Origin: Oscillospiraceae bacterium
Lineage (GTDB): Bacteria; Bacillota; Clostridia; Oscillospirales; CAG-272
Direction: 5' to 3'
Assembly: GCA_015064785.1 (NCBI GenBank)
Contig: SVRM01000016.1
Coordinates: 1 to 47,950 of the forward strand
DNA: 47,950 nt
Below the pieces are notes generated by a model. That model was not told the DNA's origin and did not search any database. It saw only the letters and a program-made list of their open reading frames with translations. Positions 33,504 to 42,799 of the stretch are shown here, in pieces; the stretch's first letter is position 1; each line of letters starts with the position of its first letter. The position numbers and the translations under genes were made by a program.

Positions 33504-33545
33504 GGGACTGCCCACGGCTGATGCCGTCGGACAGTCCCAGTTCTT
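33504..33545. terminator. bidirectional terminator between convergent units
   Basis: GGGACTG and CGGC pair with GCCG and CAGTCCC around a small loop, followed on the plus strand by TTCTTTTT and preceded by AAAAAACAT (T-rich on the minus strand). It separates the ECF gene from the ABC ATPase gene. Confidence 0.8.
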
Positions 33546-33546
33546 T

Positions 33547-34239
33547 TTATGTGGTATAGCGCTTGATTTTGGTATCCTGTGACAGCACACCGTCATCCAT
33601 GCGGTAGATTTTGTCAGCCATGGCGGCGATGTTATCGTCATGCGTGACCATAATCAGGGTCTGATGCTGAACCGCTTTTGTTTTGAGCAGCAGCTCCATC
33701 AGTTCCTTTGCAGAGTTCTTGTCAAGGTTGCCTGTCGGTTCATCGGCAAGCATCAGCGATGGATAATTGATGAGCGCACGTGCAACGGCAACACGCTGCT
33801 GCTGACCGCCGGACAGCTCATGCGGCAGGTGATGGATACGGTCCGCGATACCGAGAATTTCCAGAAGCTCGTTGATATGCGGATAGGAGAGCTTGCGTCC
33901 GTCCAGCAGTGACGGCATGATGATATTTTCCAGCGCCGTAAAGACGGGAATCAGATTGTAGTTCTGGAAGATAAAGCCGATGTGCTTGCGGCGATATTCG
34001 GCAAGCTCCTCACTTTTCAGCTTATAAATATCGCGTCCGTTGATATAAACGGTACCGCCGGACGGTACATCGAGTCCGCCGCACAACTGAAGCAACGTAC
34101 TTTTACCGGAGCCGGAGGTGCCGACAATCGCAACGAATTCGCCTTCTTCCACGGTGAAGTTGCAGGTTTTGACGGCGGAAATGATATTTTCACCCTGATG
34201 GTATACCTTTGTTAAGTTATCACATTCGAGAACGGTCAT
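33547..34239 (-). CDS. ABC transporter ATP-binding protein (MacB/LolD type)
   Basis: A 230-residue ATPase with Walker A GTSGSGKST, the MacB-type ending LHQGENIISAVKTCNFTVEEGE, signature LSGGQQQRVAVARAL, Walker B LMLADEPTGNLD and H-loop MVTHDDN. It belongs to the MacB/FtsE/LolD group that drives FtsX-like permeases rather than substrate import. It lies 39 nt after the large permease gene and is clearly its partner. The exported or sensed substrate is unknown; peptide antibiotic resistance is one option. Confidence 0.9.
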   Translation of the reverse strand: MTVLECDNLTKVYHQGENIISAVKTCNFTVEEGEFVAIVGTSGSGKSTLLQLCGGLDVPSGGTVYINGRDIYKLKSEELAEYRRKHIGFIFQNYNLIPVFTALENIIMPSLLDGRKLSYPHINELLEILGIADRIHHLPHELSGGQQQRVAVARALINYPSLMLADEPTGNLDKNSAKELMELLLKTKAVQHQTLIMVTHDDNIAAMADKIYRMDDGVLSQDTKIKRYTT

Positions 34240-34278
34240 TGTTTTACCATGTCCTTTCTATCAAAATTAATGGATCGT

Positions 34279-36825
34279 TCAGCGAAGCAGATCCTGCTTC
34301 AGGCGCATCTTGCAGACCCAGACGGGAATCAGCACATTGACTGCCGTCAGAAGTGCCATCGATGTCAGCGTAAACAGGACCAGACCTGCGCTGAGATTGC
34401 CGATATTGAACAGACCGATGACGGCAGAAGCAAAGATTCCGGCGACAGACGACAGCACCGATGCAATCATAAATTCGAGAATATTCATGCGGGCAATCTG
34501 CGTATGCTGCGCGCCGATGAGATACATGGCACGCATCGACGGTGCGCGTACTTCAAGCATAAAGTGTGCCATCGCAACCAGCAGCAGAATGGCGACAATC
34601 AGAACGAAGCTCTGCATAATCGCAATAAACAGTACCGCGTGCAATGCCGCCAGCTTTGCCTGTCTGAGCTCCTCATGGATATCGGTAACGGTAAATTTAT
34701 AATCGATTTCCAGTGCTGCCAGATCCGCACGGACCGCGTTCAGAACCTCCTCGTCATCACTGTCGCAGCGGACTGCGTAGGAATAGACGTCGGAAATACC
34801 TGTCAGCGCAGTAAAGAGATCCGGTGTTGTGTATACCGTGATAAAGTCCTCATATGGATGATCCTCGGGACGGTAGATGACGGCACCGACCTTGTATTCC
34901 TTCCAGTCCGTGCGCACCTTGCTGTATCCGTCCTCCGCAGAGGAATCCTCAACGGCATAACTGGTGCGGAGTGCCAGCACATCACCCTCATGGTAGAACT
35001 TTTCATTGCCGGATGCCCATCCATGAACAACCAGCGCAATTGTATCCTCATTACCGTAGACGTTGTCCAGAGATCCGGATACCACATCTGCGCCGACCAG
35101 CATGTGAAGAAGCTCCTCGTCCGCACCAATCAGCTCAACGTCGGTGACATTGCGCTTCCAAACGCGGCCGGTGTTGGTTTGTCCGAACTGCCCGTTCTTG
35201 ACAGCATTGGATACCAGCTGTTTTTCGATATCGGATTCTACCAGAATTTCGTCGATGTACTCGTAGAACTCCGAAATTTCCATTCGGCGCTCAATGCCTG
35301 CGACATGTTCAATGGCGGCAACCGCATCCTCTGTATCGGTTGTCATGGTATCGTAAATGATTGAAACCGCTTCGTCACCGTAGAGGTAGAAATCGACCAG
35401 CTCCATTTCCTTTGCGTCCGGAGCCTCGGCATATTCAATCGAAATCTGCTGTGAGAAGAAGGTATATATGCAGACGAGCAAGATCACCACGATGCAGAAC
35501 AGACGGTTGATGCCGCGGTTACGGGTAAAGAACAGCACAGAAATGCGTTCGATCAGATTCTTTTCGGTAAACAGAATGTCTGAGGTCTTTGCAACGAAAA
35601 TGTTGCCGGACTGGTGAACGGCGGACAGCATCTGCGAGTGCGCAACGCTCGTCATACGCTTGGAGATAACAAAGACGACCCCGCACAAAATCGCGGCAGA
35701 AAGCAGAAGGAGAATCACCATTGCGCCGATGTCAAACCGGAACCACAGAAAGACCCGGTCTGCGGAAATGTTTTCTGTCAGCGCACAGACCAGCGACATC
35801 AGTCCCGCCGCACCTGCAATACCGAATGGAAATACCGCCAGAAAAATCGCACCGTATTTGAGCAGCTGCATTCGGAAGATCTGAATCCATGTCGCGCCGA
35901 TCATCGTCAGCGTCGCCAGCTCACGCAGGTTTTTCTGCATATCCAGATAAATGAATACCGCAAGCGCGATACCGGCCGGCAGAATGGAGAATAAGAACAT
36001 CACCAGCATCGTCGCGCCTTCATAATACGGCGGTATCAACGCAACCTCGGACAGCAGATTATTTCTTTCGGCATAATTGATGTCGGTGACGTTGCCGTCC
36101 TTGTCCTTATCCACCAATCCGACATCGTCAATCAGCTTGTCCATATTGGCTTTGATGCCGTTGCGATCCGCACCCTTGAAGGTCAGATAGACATCAGTTG
36201 TGTAAGTGATGCCGAAATTGCCCGACCCGCGCAGGTATGCGGCTGTTTCGTCATTGCAGAAAACATACTGCATTGCCGGTGCGGCAGAGGTAAAGGTACC
36301 GACCACACGGAAGGAAATGTCATGATAACCGCCTTGTGCAAATACACCGACCGGCTGCTCCTCATCCAGCGTAAATGTCGAAAAATAACGCTCCGCATCA
36401 TCGGAAACCAGAATTTCGCCGAATGCTTCAGGCATCCTGCCGGAGGTCAGCTGCATATGGAAATAGTCGGCAGTGTCCTCGGAATACTCGGTAAAATAAA
36501 CCTGAGAAAACGATGCAAGCTCATCCGGGTTGTCAGCGGATGCATAAATATTGACTGCAGTGTAATCCCGGATATAACTGCGCTCGGTATAACTCGGGAC
36601 AAGCAGCGGATCCAGATCATAGAACTGCGTATGCTGCGGACCGTTTTCCCGACGCAGCATTTCCACATCTGCTTCATAACTGGATGCATAATAAATCAGA
36701 ACGCTCGCACACAGAATGACCATGCAGAGAATGGAACATGCCAGCAGAATGTACGCGCGTTTGTTGCGGAGAAATGACCGTACCGGGTAATGGTAGTACG
36801 ATTTGATGGTTTTGAACTGAGCCAA
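34279..36825 (-). CDS. large FtsX-like ABC permease
   Basis: An 848-residue permease with an N-terminal membrane segment after SFLRNKRAYILLACSI, a periplasm-type outer domain of about 230 residues, three membrane segments near residues 290-400, a second outer domain of about 250 residues and three more segments at the C-terminus: two MacB-PCD/FtsX units in tandem. The start is a TTG at 36825 with GGGAGG upstream; the frame is open to 36951 but that would begin upstream of the promoter (36860-36888). It is co-transcribed with the ATPase gene. The substrate is unknown. Confidence 0.85.
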   Translation of the reverse strand: MAQFKTIKSYYHYPVRSFLRNKRAYILLACSILCMVILCASVLIYYASSYEADVEMLRRENGPQHTQFYDLDPLLVPSYTERSYIRDYTAVNIYASADNPDELASFSQVYFTEYSEDTADYFHMQLTSGRMPEAFGEILVSDDAERYFSTFTLDEEQPVGVFAQGGYHDISFRVVGTFTSAAPAMQYVFCNDETAAYLRGSGNFGITYTTDVYLTFKGADRNGIKANMDKLIDDVGLVDKDKDGNVTDINYAERNNLLSEVALIPPYYEGATMLVMFLFSILPAGIALAVFIYLDMQKNLRELATLTMIGATWIQIFRMQLLKYGAIFLAVFPFGIAGAAGLMSLVCALTENISADRVFLWFRFDIGAMVILLLLSAAILCGVVFVISKRMTSVAHSQMLSAVHQSGNIFVAKTSDILFTEKNLIERISVLFFTRNRGINRLFCIVVILLVCIYTFFSQQISIEYAEAPDAKEMELVDFYLYGDEAVSIIYDTMTTDTEDAVAAIEHVAGIERRMEISEFYEYIDEILVESDIEKQLVSNAVKNGQFGQTNTGRVWKRNVTDVELIGADEELLHMLVGADVVSGSLDNVYGNEDTIALVVHGWASGNEKFYHEGDVLALRTSYAVEDSSAEDGYSKVRTDWKEYKVGAVIYRPEDHPYEDFITVYTTPDLFTALTGISDVYSYAVRCDSDDEEVLNAVRADLAALEIDYKFTVTDIHEELRQAKLAALHAVLFIAIMQSFVLIVAILLLVAMAHFMLEVRAPSMRAMYLIGAQHTQIARMNILEFMIASVLSSVAGIFASAVIGLFNIGNLSAGLVLFTLTSMALLTAVNVLIPVWVCKMRLKQDLLR

Positions 36826-36859
36826 ATAACTTCCTCCCTTGTTCTGTTTTGGTATTTCT

Positions 36860-36888
36860 ATTATACCACATATATAGACAGCGCGCAA
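36860..36888 (-). promoter_or_regulatory. sigma-A promoter of the ABC pair
   Basis: On the minus strand TTGCGC (36888-36883), a 17-nt spacer and TATAAT (36865-36860) with TGG before it. The leader to the TTG start is about 28 nt. Confidence 0.8.
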
Positions 36889-36937
36889 GATGTTTTGTTG
36901 AAAAATTCCAATCGTCACACAATTTTCATTTATTCTA

Positions 36938-36966
36938 TTGAAAATCATCACGCGTTATGGTATAAT
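36938..36966 (+). promoter_or_regulatory. sigma-A promoter of ispD
   Basis: TTGAAA (36938-36943), a 17-nt spacer and TATAAT (36961-36966) preceded by TATGG. It fixes the ispD start downstream of the longer open frame. Confidence 0.82.
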
Positions 36967-37006
36967 ATTTTTATTGAAGTATTTTTTCGAGCCAAAGGAG
37001 CCGCCT

Positions 37007-37807
37007 ATGCAGATTCTCGAAACCATCAACACCGTCACACGCGCCATAGAAGGTGCTGCCGCTTATTTCAAGCATCCCTTCACTTCTGCCGTCATTCTGG
37101 CAGGCGGCATCGGGTCCCGGATGAAGACAGTTGAACACACCGATTCCGCCGCTGTGACCAAACAGTTTCTCGCACTTGATGGAGAACCGATCATTCTGCG
37201 TACGATCCGCATGTTCGAGGAATGCCCGATTGTCGATGAAATCATTCTGGTCATCCGCGAAGAAGAGCGCGCACTGTATCCGCCGCTGCTTTCCCGTGCG
37301 GGAATCAAAAAGGTCAAAAAAATTGTCCCCGGCGGCGAAACCCGGCAGGACTCCGCCTACGCCGGACTGCTTGCCGTTGACCGCGACTGCGCCTTCATTG
37401 CCATCCATGACGGCGCACGACCGCTGATTACACCGGAACAAATTACCGCAGTCGCCAAAGAAGCATACCGCATCGGTGCGGCGGCGGCGGCATCGCGTGT
37501 CAAGGACACCGTCAAAATCACCGAAGACGCGGCTTACGTGAAAGAAACACCGGACCGCGCACAGGTCTGGGCGGCATCGACTCCGCAGATGTTCAAGGTG
37601 GAAGAATACCGCGCCTCGGTATATCTGGGCAGAGAAAAGAAGCTCTCCGTCACCGATGACTGCGGACTGGTGGAAGCGGTTGGCTTCCCGGTCAAGCTTG
37701 TGGACATCGGCTATCAGAATCTGAAAATCACGACACGAGAGGACCTGTATTTTGCCGAAGCAATTCTGAAAATGCGTCGTGAAGCGGAGGATGCCGCAGC
37801 AAAATGA
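37007..37807 (+). CDS. ispD: 2-C-methyl-D-erythritol 4-phosphate cytidylyltransferase
   Basis: Joins CTP and methylerythritol phosphate in the non-mevalonate isoprenoid pathway. The protein of 266 residues has AVILAGGIGSRM, KQFLALDGEPIILRTI, IVPGGETRQDSAYAGL, IAIHDGARPL, TPQMFK and VTDDCGLVEAVG. Two oddities: a helical N-terminal extension of about 25 residues before the nucleotide-binding strand, and an insert of about 11 residues between SRM and the catalytic-region KQF. ATG 37007 follows AAAGGAG. The stop overlaps the next start (ATGA). Confidence 0.92.
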   Translation: MQILETINTVTRAIEGAAAYFKHPFTSAVILAGGIGSRMKTVEHTDSAAVTKQFLALDGEPIILRTIRMFEECPIVDEIILVIREEERALYPPLLSRAGIKKVKKIVPGGETRQDSAYAGLLAVDRDCAFIAIHDGARPLITPEQITAVAKEAYRIGAAAAASRVKDTVKITEDAAYVKETPDRAQVWAASTPQMFKVEEYRASVYLGREKKLSVTDDCGLVEAVGFPVKLVDIGYQNLKITTREDLYFAEAILKMRREAEDAAAK

Positions 37808-38580
37808 GAACATTCGATCCGGAGCAGTTTATCGAGGTCAAGGACGCGGTTCTGTCGACCGAGCGTGAGCAGAAGGGCATCGGAACGCTCGGCGAAAAAT
37901 CCCTGCACCGCATTCTGAAGACCTACTATGAACCGCTGACCGCCCTGCATGAGCAAAAGCTCGGCCGGTATGTCGCGGACATTCTCAACGAGGATGGCGT
38001 CATCGAAGTCCAGACACGCTCCCTCTCCGTCATGCGAAAAAAGCTGGAAGCCTTTCTGGAAGTCACGCACGTCACCGTCGTTCATCCTGTGGTACACAAC
38101 AAGTGGGTCGCATGGGTTGACCCGGAAACAGGTGAGGCAACAAAACACCGAAAAAGTCCGAAAACAGGCACATTATACGATGCATTCTGGGAGCTTGGCG
38201 GCATTCCCGATCTCCTTCTGCATCCGAATCTGACACTCTGCCTTGTCATGCTCGACATGGAGGAACTGCGATTTCTGGACGGTTGGGGCAACGGCGGTAA
38301 GCGCGGCTCATCCCGCTGCGACCGATTTCCGCGTGCACTTCTGTCGGAAACGTTTCTTTCCTCCCGTTCCGATTATGCGGTATTCCTACCCGATTCCCTT
38401 CCGGACGTTTTCACACGGCGGGAGCTGGCATCCGCGGCAAATGTCCGCTGTGACCGACGCGGTGTCGATGCGCTGATCCGTGTTCTCAAAGCAACAAACG
38501 TTCTGTCTGATGCTGGGATGCGCGGCAGAGAAAAGCTCTATCAAAGAACAGATGAGTGCAAACAAATCGATCAGAAATAA
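37804..38580 (+). CDS. uncharacterised protein with possible PD-(D/E)XK nuclease-like core and C-terminal winged helix
   Basis: I do not know the family of this 258-residue protein for certain. The N-terminal 75 residues contain GTLGEKSLHRILK, then RYVADIL and VIEVQTRSL, an E31...D59...E68-x-Q70 order that fits the PD-(D/E)XK fold, where the third position is often Gln. The end (FTRRELASAANVRCDRRG) looks like a winged helix. Its ATG overlaps the ispD stop, so it is translationally coupled to an isoprenoid gene with no obvious link. The nuclease idea is inference from pattern only. Confidence 0.6.
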   Translation: MRTFDPEQFIEVKDAVLSTEREQKGIGTLGEKSLHRILKTYYEPLTALHEQKLGRYVADILNEDGVIEVQTRSLSVMRKKLEAFLEVTHVTVVHPVVHNKWVAWVDPETGEATKHRKSPKTGTLYDAFWELGGIPDLLLHPNLTLCLVMLDMEELRFLDGWGNGGKRGSSRCDRFPRALLSETFLSSRSDYAVFLPDSLPDVFTRRELASAANVRCDRRGVDALIRVLKATNVLSDAGMRGREKLYQRTDECKQIDQK

Positions 38581-38703
38581 AGACAGCAGACCGGTTTCTT
38601 CAAATAGAAGATGGTCTGCGGATGAGCAAGCAAGTACGGAATCGGATATTGGATTGATACAGCTTCGGATTTTGGTTCACGGTGCTGATCATGAATGAAC
38701 AAC

Positions 38704-38744
38704 AAAAGATGGCAGTCAGTACAGAAACTGATTGCCATCTTTTC
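38704..38744. terminator. bidirectional intrinsic terminator
   Basis: AAAAGATGGCA pairs perfectly with TGCCATCTTTT; the loop contains a further ATCAGT/ACTGAT-like pair. A-rich and T-rich flanks allow it to work for both the plus-strand gene ending at 38580 and the minus-strand gene ending at 38753. The 38581-38703 stretch holds nothing else I can recognise. Confidence 0.85.
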
Positions 38745-38752
38745 TATTCATT

Positions 38753-41356
38753 TTACTTTATGCAATTATTCACGAATGCCATGAGCATATCTGCTAACAT
38801 CCATCTCTTAGCGAGAGCCTTGGGATGCAGATTTCCGTTGCTTCCTGAATAAATATCAGTGCCAACCGCCCATTTCATTTGTGCTGACGCCCAGTCTGCA
38901 ACTTCGTCTGCATCAAAGAAGCTGTCCAAAACAGCAGTACTATCCAAGGAAATGCCAATATAGTCCGCATATCTTGCAAGGAGAACGACAGTCTGTTCCA
39001 CTGTGATCTCATCATCGGTTCCGAACAGTCCGTTGCCATAACCGAGCACAAGACCTTCTTCACTCGCCCATGCAACATAGGGGGCATACCATGCGCCTGC
39101 TTTCACATCAGCAAATTCAACCTCAGAGTAGGTATTTGCATCAATGCCAGCCAATCTGCCAAGAACAGTAACGAACATTGCACGGGTCATGGTCATTTCA
39201 GGTGCAAATTCAACATCGGATATACCCTTAAAAAGACCGTTTTCATACACAAATTCGATGGCATCATAGTAGGAATCGGATTCGGAAATGTCAATAAAAG
39301 GATTACTCCACTCGTCCTTTGTGTCTATGTTCAGCCGATATATACACAGCTTATTTGCATTATTATTCATAACCCATTGAATTGCTCCGTCCGCATAAAT
39401 CAGATCTTCATCGGGAGTCAACTTCGCTGCGGTTGAGATTGTGTCCTGCTTGATCACATTTCCGTATGCATCCAAAATGAAATAGCCAATACCAACATGC
39501 TTACTGTTGTCATTTTTTATCTCACAAAGCACAATCACAAGATCTTGATCCATTTTGACAAGTTTTGGATTGGAGACAGTGATATTGTTCGCAGCCGCAT
39601 CTGTCAGCCATTTCACACCATAGTCCGTAACACTTGTATCGCCGTTCGGACCGGCTACGCCGCTTCGGTTACCCGATGTGATCATCGCTTTTTCAACATC
39701 GCTTTCATTCGGATTGAAAATCTGTATAAACAGATCCTGCGTCTCCGTCAAAGCTGCTTCCGACAGTGAGCGAACCGAGGTACCTGCAAACGCAATTCCC
39801 GTGCTGACCTCAGCAAACCCACCTGTACGTGCATAGGTTTTATTAAGAAGGGACATGTCATAGCGGTTGAGTGTATCCTTCTGAACCCAGAAGTGAAATG
39901 TTTCCAGCGTATTCAGCGTCTGCTTTTGATCAGTTATACCAAAGCGGAACGCACGCGGATAACAGTCGCCCTGGGATAACAGTGCAAATCCGCGGGCTGC
40001 ATCATACGGTATGACCGAATTGGCAAAAGAATGACTATTGTAAAAATCAAAATAGACTTTTTCCATGCTGTCCATATTGACACCTACATTTGCGGATGCC
40101 TGATGACCGTTGTACATGGATTTTGCAAAATTCACAAGAAAAATTCCGTCCTGAATTGCCGCATCGCAGTTTCCGTGAGCGAACGGGATTTTTGCACCGT
40201 TGTCCTGATTCTGGACAGCATTGCCTGTACCAGCATCACTTATGGAAGCGATCAGCTTTCCGGTAGCGGCATATTTGCTGATGAATACGGTCTGATCACC
40301 CGCAGCAGTTCCCGCATCGCCTTCTACGACCCAATAATTCCCCTCATCGTCACAGATAACGGTTCCGTAAATCGTGTGACTGCGCGGAAGGCTTATCGTT
40401 TTCGTGACCTTGCCGTTCGCTGTATGATAAACGGAAATCGTATCGGTATTGCAACAGGCAAACGCAAAATGTCCGCTTGCATCAACAAAATGGGAAACGT
40501 TGGCAACGCCCTCCCAGTTTATATACGAACCAACAGAAGTAACGGTAAAAGAATCCGTCAGCGGTACAGAGCTGAGATTCACCACAGCATTTGCAAGAAT
40601 GGTATTCTGTTCTTCCGAACGCTTTGTATAGAAATTCCGACAGACAGGCTCCGAGGTATAATCGCCAAAGGTGTATGCAATGGATTTTTCAATCCGCACC
40701 GTATATTCGCTTCCAGCCATTGGCAAATCATTGAACACCAATGTCAAGTCGCGCAGAGAATCATCCTTTGTCAATTCTTTCTCCATGGTGCAAACCGTTT
40801 GATCGTCAAGAAGGACGGAAGCGGTATATGTTACCGGAAAAATTGCTGCAAGCGGTTCGGCATCGACAGTCACCTCAACAGAGTCTGTCGAACTGTTTGT
40901 GATGGTGATCACCGGTATTGGTACTGTCCGGATATCCGGGGAAGACACATAACTATAGGTTCTGCCTGACAAATCTTTTCCTACATAACTTTCCGGTTCT
41001 GCAATATACCGTATATCACCGTCGTAAAACATAACATAATCGTAATTGAATGAGTTGAAATTCGACATGTTATCAACAGACGGAGGAAAAACAAAAGTAA
41101 TTTCCGGCACAGATGCGTCAACAAAATAACTCGGTGATTTTATGTAATCGTAGAAAACAACGATTTCTTCTTTTTTCTCATTGTTTTGGATGACATAGCG
41201 ATCATACCCGGCATGTATAAATTGTTCAGTTGTAACGGTTGTTTCCGATGTCTGTTCTGCGAGGGTATGATTCGCAGAGATATTGACAAACATCGCACCA
41301 ACCATAACAACCATAAGAACCGCGGCACAGATTCTTTTTATCTTCCTATAGGTCAT
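38753..41356 (-). CDS. secreted S-layer-homology (SLH) domain protein
   Basis: An 867-residue exported protein. A signal peptide (KIKRICAAVLMVVMVGAMFV, cleavage near residue 32) is followed by about 200 residues of beta-type domains, a middle region with propeller-like repeats of the kind TANGKVTKTISLPR and ATGKLIASISD, and three C-terminal SLH repeats from about residue 680 (FIDISESDSYYDAIEFV, FADVKAGAWYAPYVAWA, FFDADEVADWASAQMKWA), which bind secondary wall polymers. Thus it should sit on the cell surface. ATG 41356 follows AAAGGAG. It has its own promoter and terminator and looks lower in GC than its neighbours, which may mean transfer. Confidence 0.88.
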   Translation of the reverse strand: MTYRKIKRICAAVLMVVMVGAMFVNISANHTLAEQTSETTVTTEQFIHAGYDRYVIQNNEKKEEIVVFYDYIKSPSYFVDASVPEITFVFPPSVDNMSNFNSFNYDYVMFYDGDIRYIAEPESYVGKDLSGRTYSYVSSPDIRTVPIPVITITNSSTDSVEVTVDAEPLAAIFPVTYTASVLLDDQTVCTMEKELTKDDSLRDLTLVFNDLPMAGSEYTVRIEKSIAYTFGDYTSEPVCRNFYTKRSEEQNTILANAVVNLSSVPLTDSFTVTSVGSYINWEGVANVSHFVDASGHFAFACCNTDTISVYHTANGKVTKTISLPRSHTIYGTVICDDEGNYWVVEGDAGTAAGDQTVFISKYAATGKLIASISDAGTGNAVQNQDNGAKIPFAHGNCDAAIQDGIFLVNFAKSMYNGHQASANVGVNMDSMEKVYFDFYNSHSFANSVIPYDAARGFALLSQGDCYPRAFRFGITDQKQTLNTLETFHFWVQKDTLNRYDMSLLNKTYARTGGFAEVSTGIAFAGTSVRSLSEAALTETQDLFIQIFNPNESDVEKAMITSGNRSGVAGPNGDTSVTDYGVKWLTDAAANNITVSNPKLVKMDQDLVIVLCEIKNDNSKHVGIGYFILDAYGNVIKQDTISTAAKLTPDEDLIYADGAIQWVMNNNANKLCIYRLNIDTKDEWSNPFIDISESDSYYDAIEFVYENGLFKGISDVEFAPEMTMTRAMFVTVLGRLAGIDANTYSEVEFADVKAGAWYAPYVAWASEEGLVLGYGNGLFGTDDEITVEQTVVLLARYADYIGISLDSTAVLDSFFDADEVADWASAQMKWAVGTDIYSGSNGNLHPKALAKRWMLADMLMAFVNNCIK

Positions 41357-41406
41357 ACGAAAAACTCCTTTTACCATTGTAATATTTTGTGGTTTCCCAC
41401 ATTGCA

Positions 41407-41435
41407 ATTATAACATACTTGACGTGGAAAGTCAA
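41407..41435 (-). promoter_or_regulatory. sigma-A promoter of the SLH protein gene
   Basis: On the minus strand TTGACT (41435-41430), a 17-nt spacer and TATAAT (41412-41407). A further TTGACA is found about 30 nt upstream. Inverted ACTTGAC/GTCAAG pieces lie around the -35 region and could be an operator. Confidence 0.8.
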
Positions 41436-41520
41436 CCGTTCACCGGGGGTTTCTGTCAAGTATCTGTTTTGAGTATTTGTTTTGTCGAACAGGTAACCAC
41501 AACACACCTTCCAGACAACT

Positions 41521-42735
41521 TCACAGCATCAGCTGCGGATACACCCGCTCGTCTGCGCCGATACGACCGACATCCTCACGCAGAATGAACATGAAATTCG
41601 TTGAAAATGTACCGCCCGCCGCTTCATAATCCGCGACTGTACGTTCCAGTGACGTCGGCGGATCGTGTTCGATCAGCTCACCGTGAATCGTCGGTTCCCC
41701 CCATGCAAACGGCATACAGTACATTTGGTCCTGCATACGGATGATTTTCGAGTTCGGCGGCAGAATCTTCCGCAGATGCGGGTCATAAAGCCAGCTCTCG
41801 CTCCAGATTCCGCGAATACGGTATTCCGGGATAAAGCGGTCATAAAACGCAATCGCATCCTGCGCACTCTGCCGCAGATGCTCGGGATCATACCCTTCTC
41901 CGCCCGGAATGTGCAATGCAAGAAATGCATCGCCTTCGTGTACACAGACCTCCCATTCAGATTTCGGCAGCATAACAATCTGCTCCGAACCACATCCAAT
42001 CGGATCAATCGGATGACCGATGAACGCATCGTCCGTGTCGGCACGCACCGCATGGAATGCATCCGGTTCCCTGATACCCGCAATGCCGTTGTATTGCCCG
42101 TCGGAATGACGGATATACACATCGTCCTCGTCCGGCAGAAGCGCGATCACCTCACCCGTTATCCGATTTTTGAGAATCGTAATGCCATCGTCATACCGGT
42201 GCGGCGCGAAATAGAACCGCGAAAACTGCAAAAGCGCACAGGAGAAAAAGCCCGACTGCCACTCAAAGCTGACATGCGGGTCCCCTGTTTTTCCGTAGCG
42301 GCGCAGAACCGAGGACAGCATCCGCTCAACCGTCTGTGCAAACACCGATTCATCGATGCCGCGCGCAAGATATCCTTCTGTTGCCGGACGGATACAACCG
42401 AGCATCACAAGCATCGGATAGAAATCGCGGGTTTCTCTGGTCATTATCTTACACGGTCCAAGATCGATGTAGGATGCGTCAAGACGGAGATGACGCTGGC
42501 ACTGCTGTCGAATCAGAAAATTGGTAAAGGACAGCAGTGCGGGATCGGACTGCAGTGCATCCAGCGCGGATGTCAGCCGTGCGGTATTCTCACCGGACAC
42601 GCCGCAGGCTTCACACTGTTCCGACAGCCACGCCCGGTCGAGAATCGGCAGCGGCGGATCTTCCGCATAATACGGCTCGAGACAGTCCGGGATACCGTCG
42701 ATACCGAAATACGCTCTTGCTTCAAAAAATGTCAT
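41521..42735 (-). CDS. acyltransferase-domain protein (NAT_N/GNAT-like C-terminal type)
   Basis: The 404-residue protein has no signal peptide. It resembles the clostridial acyltransferase-domain proteins with an N-terminal helical domain (LSEQCEACGVSGENTARL region) and a GNAT-like C-terminal half containing FYDRFIPEYRIRGIWSESW, LYDPHLRKILPPNSKIIRMQ and a final SLERTVADYEAAGG. The acceptor is unknown. ATG 42735 follows AAGGAAG; a longer frame from 42771 would begin in the terminator. It lies downstream of rhamnulokinase, and homologues seem often to sit in sugar-use loci (recalled, not checked). Confidence 0.65.
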   Translation of the reverse strand: MTFFEARAYFGIDGIPDCLEPYYAEDPPLPILDRAWLSEQCEACGVSGENTARLTSALDALQSDPALLSFTNFLIRQQCQRHLRLDASYIDLGPCKIMTRETRDFYPMLVMLGCIRPATEGYLARGIDESVFAQTVERMLSSVLRRYGKTGDPHVSFEWQSGFFSCALLQFSRFYFAPHRYDDGITILKNRITGEVIALLPDEDDVYIRHSDGQYNGIAGIREPDAFHAVRADTDDAFIGHPIDPIGCGSEQIVMLPKSEWEVCVHEGDAFLALHIPGGEGYDPEHLRQSAQDAIAFYDRFIPEYRIRGIWSESWLYDPHLRKILPPNSKIIRMQDQMYCMPFAWGEPTIHGELIEHDPPTSLERTVADYEAAGGTFSTNFMFILREDVGRIGADERVYPQLML

Positions 42736-42754
42736 AATCGTCTTCCTTTTTCTG

Positions 42755-42789
42755 AAAAAAGACCGCATCACAGACGGATACGGTCTTTT
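42755..42789 (-). terminator. intrinsic terminator after rhaB
   Basis: On the minus strand AAAAGACCGTATC pairs with GATGCGGTCTTTT (one wobble), followed by further T. It lies 11 nt after the rhaB stop and just before the ribosome site of the next gene, so that gene needs read-through or its own start signal. Confidence 0.75.
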
Positions 42790-42799
42790 GTTGTTGGAT

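Noticed and set aside
36826..36951. Longer N-terminus for the large permease (ATG at 36951)
   Set aside because: That start would be upstream of the consensus promoter at 36860-36888 and lacks a ribosome site; TTG 36825 with GGGAGG fits.
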